This document shows positions 42,696-51,763 of a stretch of 64,000 nt of DNA, one piece after another. The translations under genes and the position numbers were made by a program. Source of the stretch: Paenibacillus tyrphae (GTDB taxonomy: Bacteria > Bacillota > Bacilli > Paenibacillales > NBRC-103111); assembly GCF_024158745.1 (NCBI RefSeq), contig NZ_JAMZAW010000013.1, forward strand, positions 1 to 64,000. Reading direction: 5' to 3'. Position 1 is the first letter of the stretch. Each line of letters begins with the position of its first letter. The notes below the pieces were generated by a model. That model saw only the letters and a list, made by a program, of their open reading frames with translations, did not search any database and had not been told where the DNA came from.

Positions 42696-44072
42696 TTATT
42701 TCCAGGTGGGCACTAATCTTGCGGTAAAGTGCCGTAAAATTTGCGGCTCATAGGTAAATTCATAGCCTTGGAGGGTATGGGCCCTTTCCTTGATAGCAAT
42801 CAAGGCATCGGCAACAACATCCATATGGTTGTTTGTGTAGGTCCTTCTTGGAATGGTAAGCCGCAACAGCTCCATCGGAGATTCGCACTGAACGCCTGTT
42901 TCAGGATCTCTTCCGAGCAGGAAGGAACCGATTTCCACCGCGCGAACGCCGGCTTCCAGGTAAAGCTCGTTGGCCAGCGACTGTGCCGGGAACTGGCCTG
43001 CCGAAATGTGCGGAAGCATTTTCTTCGCATCCACGAATACCGCATGTCCGCCGGTCGGTGTCTGGATGGGCACACCGCCCTCCGTCAGCCTTTTGCCGAG
43101 GTATTCCACCTGTCCGATTCTGTAAGCGAGATAATCTTCATCCGTGCCTTCGCGCAGTCCTCTTGCCAAAGCCTCCATGTCTCTTCCGGCAAGCCCTCCG
43201 TAAGTCGGGAAGCCTTCCATCGGCACGGCCATCGATCTTGCTTTTGTATAGAGTTCTTCATCGTCCTTTAAAGCGAGAATGCCGCCGATGTTTACCAGAG
43301 CATCCTTTTTGGCGCTCATCGTAAAGCCTTCTCCATAGGAGAACTGTTCCTTGATGATTTCAGCAATGCTTTTGTTCTCATAGCCCTTTTCGCGCTGTTT
43401 GATAAAGTAGGCATTCTCCGCAAATCTCGCGGCATCGATAAATACGCGGATGCCATATTTTTTGCCGATGGCGCTGACTTCCCTCATATTTTCCATGGAT
43501 ACCGGCTGTCCGCCGGAGCTATTGCAGGTAATGGTGATGAGAATAAAACCGATGCTCTCGACGCCTTTTTCCTTGATGAAGCTCTCCATTTTCTCGCAAT
43601 CAAAGTTGCCTTTGAAATCAAAGGGAACGGTCGTTTGGAAAGCCCTTTCAGTAACAAAGTTTACCGCACGACCCCCGGACAACTCAATATGCGCCTTTGT
43701 GGTATCAAAGTGCATATTTCCCAGAATGTATTGCCCTTTTTGGATCAGAAGCGGAAACAGTACCTGCTCCGCGCCTCTTCCCTGATGGGTAGGAATGGTG
43801 TAGTTATAGCCGATAATGTCCTTGACGGACTGGACCAGGTTGTAGTAGTTTTTGCTTCCGGCGTAGGATTCATCCCCCAGCATCAAACCCGCCCACTGGT
43901 TATCGCTCATTGCGCCTGTTCCGCTGTCGGTCAAAAGGTCGATATATACGTCTTCCGCTTTAAGCAAGAAAGGGTTGTAGCCCGCCTCAATCAACGCCCT
44001 TTCCCGTTCCTCTCGCGGAATCATTTTAATGGGCTCAACCATTTTAATGCGAAACGGCTCTGCCATTCTCAT
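42696..44072 (-). CDS. tnaA: Tryptophanase (tryptophan indole-lyase)
   Basis: 458 residues from ATG at 44072 ([10 protein letters not shown]) behind AGGAGG. This PLP enzyme splits tryptophan to indole, pyruvate and ammonia. Seen: [32 protein letters not shown], the PLP lysine in [27 protein letters not shown] and [16 protein letters not shown]. The last block matches tryptophanases; tyrosine phenol-lyases have MERG and a different loop there. The [12 protein letters not shown] and FDTTKAH blocks also favour tryptophanase. Expression is predicted to be sigma-54 dependent, driven by the upstream activator gene. Confidence 0.88.
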   Translation of the reverse strand: MRMAEPFRIKMVEPIKMIPREERERALIEAGYNPFLLKAEDVYIDLLTDSGTGAMSDNQWAGLMLGDESYAGSKNYYNLVQSVKDIIGYNYTIPTHQGRGAEQVLFPLLIQKGQYILGNMHFDTTKAHIELSGGRAVNFVTERAFQTTVPFDFKGNFDCEKMESFIKEKGVESIGFILITITCNSSGGQPVSMENMREVSAIGKKYGIRVFIDAARFAENAYFIKQREKGYENKSIAEIIKEQFSYGEGFTMSAKKDALVNIGGILALKDDEELYTKARSMAVPMEGFPTYGGLAGRDMEALARGLREGTDEDYLAYRIGQVEYLGKRLTEGGVPIQTPTGGHAVFVDAKKMLPHISAGQFPAQSLANELYLEAGVRAVEIGSFLLGRDPETGVQCESPMELLRLTIPRRTYTNNHMDVVADALIAIKERAHTLQGYEFTYEPQILRHFTARLVPTWK

Positions 44073-44121
44073 ATCCAATTCCTCCTGCTGAAAATAATTT
44101 TTACTTACATCTAATTTATTC

Positions 44122-44138
44122 AGCAAGATTCATGCCAA
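44122..44138 (-). promoter_or_regulatory. Sigma-54 (-24/-12) promoter of tnaA
   Basis: Minus strand TTGGCATGAATCTTGCT: GG and GC are separated by exactly 10 bases, and it matches the TTGGCAC-N5-TTGCT consensus except one base. Transcription would start near 44112, 40 bases before the tnaA start. Confidence 0.75.
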
Positions 44139-44250
44139 CTTTGCGGCGGGCTTCAGGTGACAAAAAGGCAATTTTAGCCTAAAAGGGGACGATAAAAACC
44201 GCAATTCCGCCGGATGCTGCCGTGTTGGCGGTCCGTCTTCAAAGTACCCA

Positions 44251-44400
44251 TGTGTCATTATGATACAGACAGGAAAATAGCCTGTCCGGTTCCATAAAGC
44301 TAAGCCGCCAAAACTTTGGGGCATAAAAAAGCCGTCAGCAATGTGCCATTATGAGACAGTATTGACGCCTTTATTATAGGAGGTGTGCCATTCTGACATA
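44251..44400. promoter_or_regulatory. Three upstream activator sites
   Basis: Related 17-bp words at 44251-44267 (TGTGTCATTATGATACA), 44342-44358 (TGTGCCATTATGAGACA) and 44384-44400 (TGTGCCATTCTGACATA). Each is a loose palindrome with TGT...ACA ends. They lie 110-280 bases before the -24/-12 promoter, the usual range for enhancer sites bound by sigma-54 activators. Confidence 0.65.
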
Positions 44401-44403
44401 CAT

Positions 44404-45792
44404 TCAATCGATTTGCTTTGTTTCCTCGGGTCCATCTTCATATTCGGCGGCCAAACCGTATTCCCTGCATTTACGATACAGCGTGGATCGGGACATGTTC
44501 AATTGCTTCGCCGCCACAGCTTTGGATTTATAAGTTTCCAACGCTTTTTTCAGCACCAGAGCCTCCACTTCGCTCATGGTTGGAAATGCATGGAAGGTAA
44601 AGCTGAGCTCCGGCGGCTCCTTTTTGATGGAATCGACAGGGTCCGGCAAATCGTTGCCATCGATGACTCCGTCTTCATCGCTGACGATGCAAACCTCGAC
44701 AATATTTTCCAGCTCCCTGATATTTCCGGGATAAGAGTACTCCGTAAGCATTTTAACCGCCCTGGGAGTCACCCGGACTTCCTTCCCCAGCCGCTTTCCT
44801 ATTTTTTGAACCGCATGCCGGATATAAAGGTGAATGTCTTCTTTCCGCTCTCGGAGCGGAGGTATTTTGATCCGGATTACGGAAAGCCTGTAATACAGAT
44901 CCTCGCGGAAGGTCTTTTCTTCTACCATTTTCATGAGATTTTTGTTGGTAGCCGCGATGACCCTTACATCAATCTGCTTTAAGCGGATTCCTCCCACCCG
45001 CATAATTTCCCGGCTTTGCAGCACTCGGAGCAGCTTAGCCTGAAGATGAACGTTCATGTCCCCGATTTCATCCAAAAAAATCGTTCCGGTATCCGCCAGC
45101 TCAAAGATCCCCGGCCTTCCGCCTTTTTTGGCCCCCGTAAACGCACCCTCTTCATAGCCGAAAAGCTCGCTCTCCAGCAGGCTTTCAGGGATCGCGGCGC
45201 AGTTCACGGTTATAAAGGGTTTTTCGGCTCTTGCGCTACGCTTATGAATAAACCGGGCGACAACTTCCTTCCCGGTGCCGCTTTCCCCCTGCAAAAGCAC
45301 GGTAGAGCTTACTTGGGAAGCTTTTTGCGCGGTTTTCAACGTCTGGATCATGGCAGGGTTGTTGCCTACCACGTTGCTGTCGACATCCGCAAGAAACTGC
45401 AGCTCCTGATACAGATGCTGAATGGTCGAATTGGCATTTTCCAGCTTCTCATGAAGTCTTCTGATCTCCGAAACGTCCCTGAATATGGATATGGCACCTT
45501 CGACCCCGCGATTGTGAATAAAAGGCACGATATTGGATATAACCTCTTTGCCGTTCACCTTTGTCTTGATGCCAATAAGCTTTCCGCCGGTGCTAAGGAC
45601 CTGGGGAATATGGGAATCCGGGACGGTTTCGGTCACTTTTTTGCCCAGAAGCTCACTGGCCTGAACCCCCGTAATGCGGTAATTGGCTTCATTGACATAG
45701 ATGATTTTCCCCTCGCTGTCCACTACCGCGATTCCATCGTGAATGGATTCCAGGATTCCCTCGCTTGCCTTGATGATATCATGGATATACAT
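44404..45792 (-). CDS. Sigma-54-dependent transcriptional activator with PAS domain
   Basis: 462 residues. PAS domain (about 10-115: HDGIAVVDSEGKIIYVNEAN), AAA domain (about 140-370) with Walker A GESGTGKEV, the sigma-54 contact loop ESELFGYEEGAFTGA, Walker B TIFLDEIGD, arginine-finger region REDLYYRLSV, and a C-terminal Fis-type helix-turn-helix (AVAAKQLNMSRSTLYRKCRE). The intact GAFTGA shows it can remodel sigma-54 polymerase. The PAS may sense an amino acid or redox signal. It ends at the activator sites, 330 bases before tnaA. Confidence 0.9.
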   Translation of the reverse strand: MYIHDIIKASEGILESIHDGIAVVDSEGKIIYVNEANYRITGVQASELLGKKVTETVPDSHIPQVLSTGGKLIGIKTKVNGKEVISNIVPFIHNRGVEGAISIFRDVSEIRRLHEKLENANSTIQHLYQELQFLADVDSNVVGNNPAMIQTLKTAQKASQVSSTVLLQGESGTGKEVVARFIHKRSARAEKPFITVNCAAIPESLLESELFGYEEGAFTGAKKGGRPGIFELADTGTIFLDEIGDMNVHLQAKLLRVLQSREIMRVGGIRLKQIDVRVIAATNKNLMKMVEEKTFREDLYYRLSVIRIKIPPLRERKEDIHLYIRHAVQKIGKRLGKEVRVTPRAVKMLTEYSYPGNIRELENIVEVCIVSDEDGVIDGNDLPDPVDSIKKEPPELSFTFHAFPTMSEVEALVLKKALETYKSKAVAAKQLNMSRSTLYRKCREYGLAAEYEDGPEETKQID

Positions 45793-45851
45793 CGAACGTT
45801 CCCTCCGCCGCGCTTAATCTGCAAAAGCGTGCCGCTCTCTTCGGCAGCTCA

Positions 45852-46074
45852 TCATCCATAACAAGACCGGTGGCTCAAATTAGCGATATTCACCATCATA
45901 TCATGTTTTCGTATAACCATGGAATATATTGTTAGTTTTGGTTTGCGCGTTTTTGACAAAAATGCAACGGAAAGGGCCCCAATGATTCCCATTGTACCCG
46001 CAAGTATGAAGGCGCTGGAGTACATGCTCGTATATTGAATTACGAAACCGGTTACAATTGGGCCTACACATTCG
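45852..46074 (-). pseudogene. C-terminal remnant of an MFS transporter
   Basis: An open frame without a start reads ECVGPIVTGFVIQYTSMYSS, then AFILAGTMGIIGALSVAFLS and KTRKP, the last two helices and tail of an MFS transporter. The upstream part of the gene is missing and the sequence is fused out of frame to a sensor-kinase scrap. Confidence 0.6.
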
Positions 46075-46300
46075 CAAGCCCGATTCCTCTGCCCGTCCTT
46101 GCTCGTATAAGATCTTCTCGAAACGGTCGTTCAGCTTGCCCGCCGTTTCCTTGCTCATGCCGACGCCGTCATCGGCTAGCACGAAAAAGATGTCCGTCTC
46201 GAGTTGGTATGACGATACCGTAATTTCGCCGGTGCCGCCATGCTTTTCATGCCTGTAGGGATTTGAAACATTCTTAAACGCTGTAGCGGCTTATGTAAAG
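46075..46300 (-). pseudogene. Remnant of a YesM-type sensor histidine kinase
   Basis: An open frame without a start reads GGTGEITVSSYQLETDIFFV followed by LADDGVGMSKETAGKLND and a helix ending GRAEESGL. This is the N-G1 ATP-binding part (DDGVGM) of YesM-like kinases. The segment that should follow (GIGLxNV) is broken, and the sequence runs into the MFS remnant. No response regulator is nearby. Confidence 0.65.
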
Positions 46301-46341
46301 ACAAGAGACCCAAGGCTGTCGCTCATGAGTCAATATGGATA

Positions 46342-46518
46342 TTAAGTTGAGTATTTTCGGATAATCGAGTCTAGAGCAACTGCGGCATGTTTAAAGCCGT
46401 CGCTTACTCCAGTGGCATACATTTTTTCGGAATCATCTTGTCTCTTTTTAGCCTCAGCATCCCAAATAGTTTGAATATAACTTAGGTTTATGATGAGTTT
46501 TTTTAATTCTTGAAACAT
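46342..46518 (-). CDS. Small hypothetical protein
   Basis: 58 residues, helical and charged (LKKLIINLSYIQTIWDAEAK). ATG at 46518 directly follows GGAGGAG. No family recognised. It lies between pseudogenes and an XRE regulator, so its role is unknown. Confidence 0.45.
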   Translation of the reverse strand: MFQELKKLIINLSYIQTIWDAEAKKRQDDSEKMYATGVSDGFKHAAVALDSIIRKYST

Positions 46519-46856
46519 ATCTCCTCCACGTTTTAGGTCTCCAAATATTGACCATTTGATGTTCAAAGTTTTTTAAGCAACAACCTACCTTATTTTCGTA
46601 AATCAAGGTTCATAATAAGCATAATAGAGATCAAAGGCTTAAAAATACAATTAAAAAATGAATAAAAAAGCCAGCCCATTTTTCTCTGCGGCCTTGGCGA
46701 ACTACAAATTATATCACCACCCTTGACCTTTGACACTTTTAACGTATCATTAAGTCTATTGTATTCCGACCCGTTAAAAGTGCCAAGCATGTTCTATTTC
46801 TTTGATTGACATCTGTACGCAGGTAATCCTACAATTTGAACAGAGGTGAGTTTGCA

Positions 46857-47084
46857 TTGATTCATTCAAAACTCAAACTAGTTCTTGACAAGAGAGGAAT
46901 CTCTATTCGCCAGTTAGCGAAAGATATTGATTATCGTTTCGATAGTGTACGCGCTCTGTATAACGATCAAACGGAACGTTATCCGCGAGAGCTTCTAGAC
47001 AAGCTCTGTTCTTATTTAGGCGTTAATGTTGGCGATCTATTAGAATACAGAAATGATGATTCCGAGAACCCGCCAGGTGACTGA
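46857..47084 (+). CDS. XRE-family (Cro/CI-type) small regulator
   Basis: 75 residues from TTG at 46857 (MIHSKLKLVL), six bases after GAGGTGAG; an in-frame TTG at 46836 lacks spacing to a ribosome site. The helix-turn-helix reads ISIRQLAKDIDYRFDSVRAL followed by YNDQTERYP, the pattern of single-domain XRE repressors such as phage Cro or chromosome regulators. It ends in ENPPGD. A solitary CRISPR repeat lies 77 bases downstream. Confidence 0.75.
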   Translation: MIHSKLKLVLDKRGISIRQLAKDIDYRFDSVRALYNDQTERYPRELLDKLCSYLGVNVGDLLEYRNDDSENPPGD

Positions 47085-47160
47085 TTTTCTTATCACGCTC
47101 GTGTTTAGGCTCAGTACTTTTCGTATATTTTGAAATGGCTCAGTAACGCTATTTTTACAG

Positions 47161-47190
47161 GTTTTGAACCTACCTATGAGGAATTGAAAC
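47161..47190 (+). repeat. Solitary CRISPR repeat, opposite orientation
   Basis: A full 30-nt copy of the array repeat with one change (GAACC for GAACG), on the plus strand, whereas all arrays are on the minus strand. No leader, no second repeat. It may be the scar of a lost array or a captured repeat with a regulatory role. Confidence 0.85.
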
Positions 47191-47253
47191 TCCAAAGTGT
47201 GGCAACTGTCTTCCCCCTCCCCTACTACCCCACAAAACATGTATCGATAAAAC

Positions 47254-47304
47254 AAAAAAGCACCGCGAATACCAAGGGAGCTGCCCCTTCGTTTCGCAGT
47301 GCTT
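47254..47304 (-). terminator. Terminator of the amidase-like gene
   Basis: AAGCACTGCGAA and TTCGCGGTGCTT (minus strand) pair and run into TTTTTTG. It lies downstream of the secreted amidase-like gene. Confidence 0.7.
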
Positions 47305-47413
47305 CGTATCGTTTCTTTCGATGATAGATTGTTACTCTACCAACAACTTTACAAAAATCCTCGCTCCATCCTGCTTATACCGAAGCTTTAATAGCTCCTG
47401 CAGACATCAACCA

Positions 47414-48532
47414 CTAATTCAAGTAAGCCGAATTAATATAGAAGAATTCAAACTTGCTGTCGCTGAAATTGGCGAACGAAGCTTTCAATTTGTCGTTCGT
47501 ATGGGCGCTGTACTGCATCGTCACGGTATCGTTCGCCACGACAAACATCACATGAGAGTAGTCCAAAGCGCTGATAAAACCGCCGGCTGGCGTGGTAACT
47601 TTCGTTGTTTTATAGAAATATTTCTTGGTGCGCACCATGTAATCTTCCAAGCCGTTGCTGACATTGCGGCCTGTGTTCACCCAGGCAATCGATTCGGGCT
47701 TCCATGTGCCGTCCGTCGGAATGCCGCCGGCATACATCGCCTGGGAAACATAGTTCGCGCAATCGACTCCGCCGTTCTCCGTATGAAACTTGTAGTTTTT
47801 ATTCCATTTGCTTGTATCATAGTAAGGCGATTTCGTCACCGTAGACGTGTACCTGTTCGCATAGTCTCTTGCCGCAATCCGGTTGTATGTAAAAGCGGCT
47901 TGGGGCTGGACTGCGCTTCGCACCGTATAAGCTCGATTGGTCGTAACCGCTTCCAATAAATCCTTTTGCCCATGCTTCATCATCGTTTCCTCGGTTTCAG
48001 GAATGAAGTGGGCCGCCGGAATCCAATCCATATAATTCAAAAATTCAAGCTTCGCGCTTTGGTTATCGATGACGCCGTTGACGACTTTGGCCGTAAGCCG
48101 GAACGAGTCGTTCTGCTCCGTTGCCGTGCCGATATATTCGCTGAGGTCTTTAAGCCGGTCACTGATGACTTGCTCGGATTCCATGGCGCTGATCGCGTTG
48201 GTTTGCTTTAATGCGGCGGACTGACTCTTCATTCCTTTGACGTAGGGAATCTCGTCGACCGACTTGGCTTTTAACGTTTTGCTCAAAGAAATATCGACTC
48301 TTGCCGTCAGTACGTTGTCCTTCACCGAGTACTCGGAGATGTCGCTGTCGATGGTATTCAGCGTGTAGTAAGGCTTGTAAGCTTGCCCGACAAAATCGAC
48401 AACGAATTTTTGGGCCTCTTCCCGGACTTTCGCATCGCCCGCCTTCAGGTTCGTGTCATCGGCGAAAGCGACGGCCGAAGTTAAAGCAAACAACATGATT
48501 GCGCTTACAGCTATTTTTTTACCAAACATCAT
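47414..48532 (-). CDS. Secreted amidase-like protein (Amidase_6 domain)
   Basis: 372 residues from ATG at 48532 behind GAGGAGG; signal peptide cut after AVAFA. The C-terminal half carries the Amidase_6 pattern: YNRIAARDYANRYT, then VDCANYVSQAMYAGGIP with candidate catalytic Cys, and a late DYSHVMFVVAND with candidate His. These domains are thought to cleave peptide or cell-wall amides outside the cell. The N-terminal ~180 residues are a separate alpha-beta region. Followed by a terminator. Confidence 0.78.
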   Translation of the reverse strand: MMFGKKIAVSAIMLFALTSAVAFADDTNLKAGDAKVREEAQKFVVDFVGQAYKPYYTLNTIDSDISEYSVKDNVLTARVDISLSKTLKAKSVDEIPYVKGMKSQSAALKQTNAISAMESEQVISDRLKDLSEYIGTATEQNDSFRLTAKVVNGVIDNQSAKLEFLNYMDWIPAAHFIPETEETMMKHGQKDLLEAVTTNRAYTVRSAVQPQAAFTYNRIAARDYANRYTSTVTKSPYYDTSKWNKNYKFHTENGGVDCANYVSQAMYAGGIPTDGTWKPESIAWVNTGRNVSNGLEDYMVRTKKYFYKTTKVTTPAGGFISALDYSHVMFVVANDTVTMQYSAHTNDKLKASFANFSDSKFEFFYINSAYLN

Positions 48533-48700
48533 CAATTCCTCCTCGATTTGGAATGACATTGGTGTGCAATCTGATCCCGCGCACAATGCAACTATATAAC
48601 AAATAGTCCGGCCCGCAGAGGATTATGATTATCTTGCAGAAAAATGGCATTATGACGCGTGGAAAATGTCGAAAACCGGCGCCTGACCCCATCAATACAA

Positions 48701-48732
48701 AAAGGCGGCCAAGCGCGAGCGCTGGCAGCCTT
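48701..48732 (-). terminator. Terminator of ppaC
   Basis: Minus strand: AAGGCTGCCAGCGC and GCGCTTGGCCGCCTT pair closely and are followed by TTTTT, 15 bases after the ppaC stop. Confidence 0.85.
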
Positions 48733-48746
48733 GTTTCATCCCTATA

Positions 48747-49679
48747 TTACAGCTTGTTGAATACGTCGGTGAGCACCGGTACGATTTGCGATTTGCGGGA
48801 GACGATGCCTTTGAGCACCGCTTTGTTGTCATCCAGCTTCACGTTGTACGCCTGCTCCACGGCATGCGCGGCGCGGCCGAGGGCCAAACCGATCGAATCG
48901 TTGTTCAAGATGTCCGTCACGACGAAGAGGAACAGGTCCAGGTTTTTCTCCGCGATGATGCCGGAGAGAGCCGCTTCCAACTCCACTTGGCGGGACAGCA
49001 CGTCATTCGTGTCGACGGCGTTCACTTGGGCGATTTCCACTTTGTAGCTGCCCATTTGGAATTCTTTGGCGTCGAGCGAGATCAGTTGGGCGATCGTTTT
49101 GTCGCTCAGATCGGCGCCGGCTTTGAGCATGTCCAGACCGTAAACTTCGGCGTTCACGCCGGCGATTTCGGCCAGTTCGCGAGCAGCGGCTACGTCTTCA
49201 TCCGTGCAGGTAGGCGACTTGAACAGGAGCGAGTCGGAAATGATCGCGGACAGCATGAGACCGGCGATTTCTTTCGGAATGGCGACCCCGTTTTCTTTGT
49301 ACAGCTTTTTCAGAATCGTCGCCGTGCAGCCGACCGGCTCGGCACGGTAATAGAGCGGACCGCTTGTCTCGAAATTGGCGATGCGGTGGTGGTCGATGAC
49401 CTCCAGCACGCGAACATGATCGATGTCGGACGCGCTTTGCTGGCGCTCGTTGTGGTCGACCAGAATGACGTTTTTCGCTTCGTTCGCCACCGTCTCGACA
49501 AGGCGCGGCGCTTCCGCTTTGAAGTAGTCAAGCGCGTATTGGGTTTCCCCGTTTACGCTGCCTAAGCGGACAGGCTCGACATTTTGGCCTAGCTGAGTTT
49601 TCAAATGCGCATACGCAATGGCGGAACAGATCGTATCGGTGTCTGGGTTCTTATGTCCGAAAATAAGTACTTTGTCCAT
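48747..49679 (-). CDS. ppaC: Manganese-dependent inorganic pyrophosphatase
   Basis: 310 residues from ATG at 49679 ([20 protein letters not shown]) behind GGAG. Family II pyrophosphatase of the DHH superfamily: motifs [18 protein letters not shown] and the C-terminal SRKSQIVP bind Mn and phosphate. It hydrolyses pyrophosphate in the cytoplasm to pull biosynthesis forward. Length and motifs match Bacillus PpaC. A longer start upstream lacks a ribosome site. Single gene with its own terminator. Confidence 0.92.
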   Translation of the reverse strand: MDKVLIFGHKNPDTDTICSAIAYAHLKTQLGQNVEPVRLGSVNGETQYALDYFKAEAPRLVETVANEAKNVILVDHNERQQSASDIDHVRVLEVIDHHRIANFETSGPLYYRAEPVGCTATILKKLYKENGVAIPKEIAGLMLSAIISDSLLFKSPTCTDEDVAAARELAEIAGVNAEVYGLDMLKAGADLSDKTIAQLISLDAKEFQMGSYKVEIAQVNAVDTNDVLSRQVELEAALSGIIAEKNLDLFLFVVTDILNNDSIGLALGRAAHAVEQAYNVKLDDNKAVLKGIVSRKSQIVPVLTDVFNKL

Positions 49680-49838
49680 CCTTATTCTCCTTACTTGTTT
49701 TGTTTTGGCGAGAAAAGTATACCGTACATCCACATTCACAATCAAGATTCCCCTACAGATTATATCGTAAAACTATCATTATTCCTATCCCTTTAATAGA
49801 ATTACTTAAGTTACTTGCGTGAAACAAATACAAAAAAC

Positions 49839-50097
49839 AGCTCTTGTTCGCACAAGAGCCGAGCTTGTTGAGAAAGTGGTCGAACGGGATAATAGAGGTT
49901 ACGAGAGGGTAGGGTATCCACTTCCGACCGCTCTTGTCCTCGGGAAATTTGATTGGAAGCCGCTTATTAGCGGACATTTCCCGAAGACAAAGGCGGCCGC
50001 TATCGCTTCTCCAGTGGATACCCCACCTACGTTTGTATCTCTATTTTTGTAAGACCAACTTTCTCAACACTCTGAGCTCTTGTTCGCACAAGAGCCG
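49839..50097. repeat. Terminator split by insertion with flanking direct duplication
   Basis: The word CTCTTGTTCGCACAAGAG with AG before and CCG after occurs on both sides of the palindromic element (49839-49861 and 50075-50097). Left copy is preceded by AAAAAACA, right copy followed by GTCTTTATTTT; together these rebuild a two-way terminator that would have ended the ymaF side. Either a long target-site duplication or a duplicated hairpin. Confidence 0.7.
49861..50075. repeat. Nested-palindrome interspersed element, copy 1
   Basis: About 215 bp, matched by copy 2 at 58792-59008. Outer ends TGTTGAGAAAGT / ACTTTCTCAACA are inverted; inside, GGTATCCACT / AGTGGATACC and TTGTCCTCGGGAAAT / ATTTCCCGAAGACAA nest around CCGCTTATTAGCGG. 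The whole can fold as one long hairpin, as in MITE or REP/BOX elements. Apparent open frames inside it are artefacts. Confidence 0.85.
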
Positions 50098-50141
50098 GTC
50101 TTTATTTTACGGGTACGCTGCTGCCCCCTTGAAAAGAAGAA

Positions 50142-50501
50142 TCATACAAGCGGTTGCTGAATCAAAGTAGCAAAGTTGAACTGATGCCTATGACCGTCAT
50201 TTAATGTGGTCATGCCCGTAACAAAGTGTACGTGCTTGCCATTTCCAACCGAAATTGCCGGTCCGGTTCTAATTTTTTTCAGATTATGAAAATGGTTCAG
50301 GAAATCGGTGTGTGTAAGATCGATTTCATGTACATGGCTTTTCCCGGACGGGATGACTTGCCCGGTAACTCCGGCAAAACGATGATTGTGACGGTCTGCG
50401 CCTTGTTCCGCTAATTTCGTGCTGCCCTCAAATTCATGTACATGTGTCTGCGATAGTCTGATTTTCAATTTGCCTTTCGGTTTTAGCTTTCGATTCACCA
50501 T
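50142..50501 (-). CDS. ymaF: YmaF-like protein
   Basis: 119 residues rich in paired histidines: QTHVHEF, RHNHRFAGVTGQVIP, SHVHEIDLTHTDF, GNGKHVHFV, DGHRHQFNFATLI. This is the layout of Bacillus YmaF. The histidine clusters suggest metal binding; true function is unknown. ATG at 50501 was chosen; AAGGGA lies about 10 bases upstream. Its downstream terminator has been split by the palindromic element. Confidence 0.85.
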   Translation of the reverse strand: MVNRKLKPKGKLKIRLSQTHVHEFEGSTKLAEQGADRHNHRFAGVTGQVIPSGKSHVHEIDLTHTDFLNHFHNLKKIRTGPAISVGNGKHVHFVTGMTTLNDGHRHQFNFATLIQQPLV

Positions 50502-50686
50502 GCAAACCGTCCCTTCTTTCAAGAGGCTAACTCTAGATACCATTATAAATAACGTGTTATTTGTCCAGTAAGGGATGAATGCCTAGCTATAGGAAGAAAT
50601 CCGGACGCGAAAACGTTTGGATAAAACTTTACCCAACGGAAGACAATATTGGTAAATTGGGTAACGAATCCAAACGGTGAGAACAC

Positions 50687-51763
50687 ATGCCAACCATTTC
50701 ACTCCTGCAAGCATCCATGATTCTGATGTTGTCGACGGGATTGATGAATCATGTCATCATTATTCCGGTTATGCTGGAGGTAGCGGGCAGGGACGCTTGG
50801 ATCTCCGTCTTCTTTGCGACAGTCTTATATATGGTATGGCTGGTCTTGATCTATTGCATCGTCCGGCGAACCGGGGACCAGCACATTGTGGAATGGATCA
50901 GCGCCCGGTTCGGCAAGTTTTGGGCCGTCCTGTTCGCAGCCGTCTTTGCCGCTTATTTGTTGTACATCGGCGCCGTCACGACCGTGGATACGGTCAAGTG
51001 GTCCCGCATTTACTTGCCGCTGATGCCCGGACTTTCCCTTACGGTCCTGCTCGTGGCGATCTGCTTTTACAATGCCTATAAAGGGCTCCGGAGCATCGCC
51101 ATGACGGCCGCGCTGCTGCTTCCCATTGTCGTCATTCTCGGTTTCTTTGTCATGTCGTCCAATATTCCGCACAAAAATTACGGTTTATTGCGGCCGTTTT
51201 TCGAGAATGGCTACGGCCCCGCACTGCGGGGAATTCCGTATATCGGGGCCGGCTTAAGCGAATTGTTCGTCCTTGTCTTGATGCGGCACCGCATTCACAA
51301 AACGTTAAAGTACATCCATCTTCTGACGCTAGGCATCCTACTGGTAGGGCTGACCATGGGACCGCTGATCGGAGCCATTGTCGAGTTCGGGCCGGTCCGG
51401 GCCGGCTTGCTCCGGTACCCGGCATTTGAAGAATGGAGATTGGTGAACCTCGGTAAATATATCGAGCATCTCGACTTTTTGTCCGTATACCAATGGCTGT
51501 CCGGTGCCTACATTCGAATTTCCTTGGCGATGTATTTGATCGCAGACATGGCAAGCCTTCTATGGAAACAAAAATCGGTTCCATGGCTGCTCGTAAGCTC
51601 GGGGCTGTTCATTGCCGCGCCCTATTTGCCTGTAACGGGCTTGCGGTTTCTCGGCACGCTGCAGACGACGCTGCCCTATATATCAGCGGCGGTGCTGGCG
51701 CTGTCCTTAACGCTGGCAGGAATGACCTTGCTGCCCCGCCACCGGAAAGGGAATGGACCATGA
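50687..51763 (+). CDS. Spore germinant receptor subunit B (GerB/GerKB-type permease)
   Basis: 358 residues with about ten membrane helices, APC-superfamily fold. N-terminal SLLQASMILMLSTGLMNHVI and the FLSVYQWLSGAYIRISLAMY segment near 265 match endospore germination permeases. It resides in the spore inner membrane and binds the germinant. GGTGAG precedes ATG 50687. It overlaps the A-subunit gene by 4 bases; the operon order is B-A-C. Confidence 0.9.
   Translation: MPTISLLQASMILMLSTGLMNHVIIIPVMLEVAGRDAWISVFFATVLYMVWLVLIYCIVRRTGDQHIVEWISARFGKFWAVLFAAVFAAYLLYIGAVTTVDTVKWSRIYLPLMPGLSLTVLLVAICFYNAYKGLRSIAMTAALLLPIVVILGFFVMSSNIPHKNYGLLRPFFENGYGPALRGIPYIGAGLSELFVLVLMRHRIHKTLKYIHLLTLGILLVGLTMGPLIGAIVEFGPVRAGLLRYPAFEEWRLVNLGKYIEHLDFLSVYQWLSGAYIRISLAMYLIADMASLLWKQKSVPWLLVSSGLFIAAPYLPVTGLRFLGTLQTTLPYISAAVLALSLTLAGMTLLPRHRKGNGP

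Noticed and set aside
42696..44072. Tyrosine phenol-lyase instead of tryptophanase
   Set aside because: The [13 protein letters not shown] and EGFPTYGG blocks match tryptophanase, while phenol-lyases have MERG and differ in the active-site loop.
46590..46790. Open frame of 66 codons on the minus strand with a hydrophobic stretch
   Set aside because: No ribosome site and no family resemblance. AT-rich intergenic sequence often opens such frames.
49934..50170. Open frame of 78 codons within the palindromic element
   Set aside because: The reading frame is created by the nested repeats. A matching frame appears in copy 2, and there is no ribosome site.
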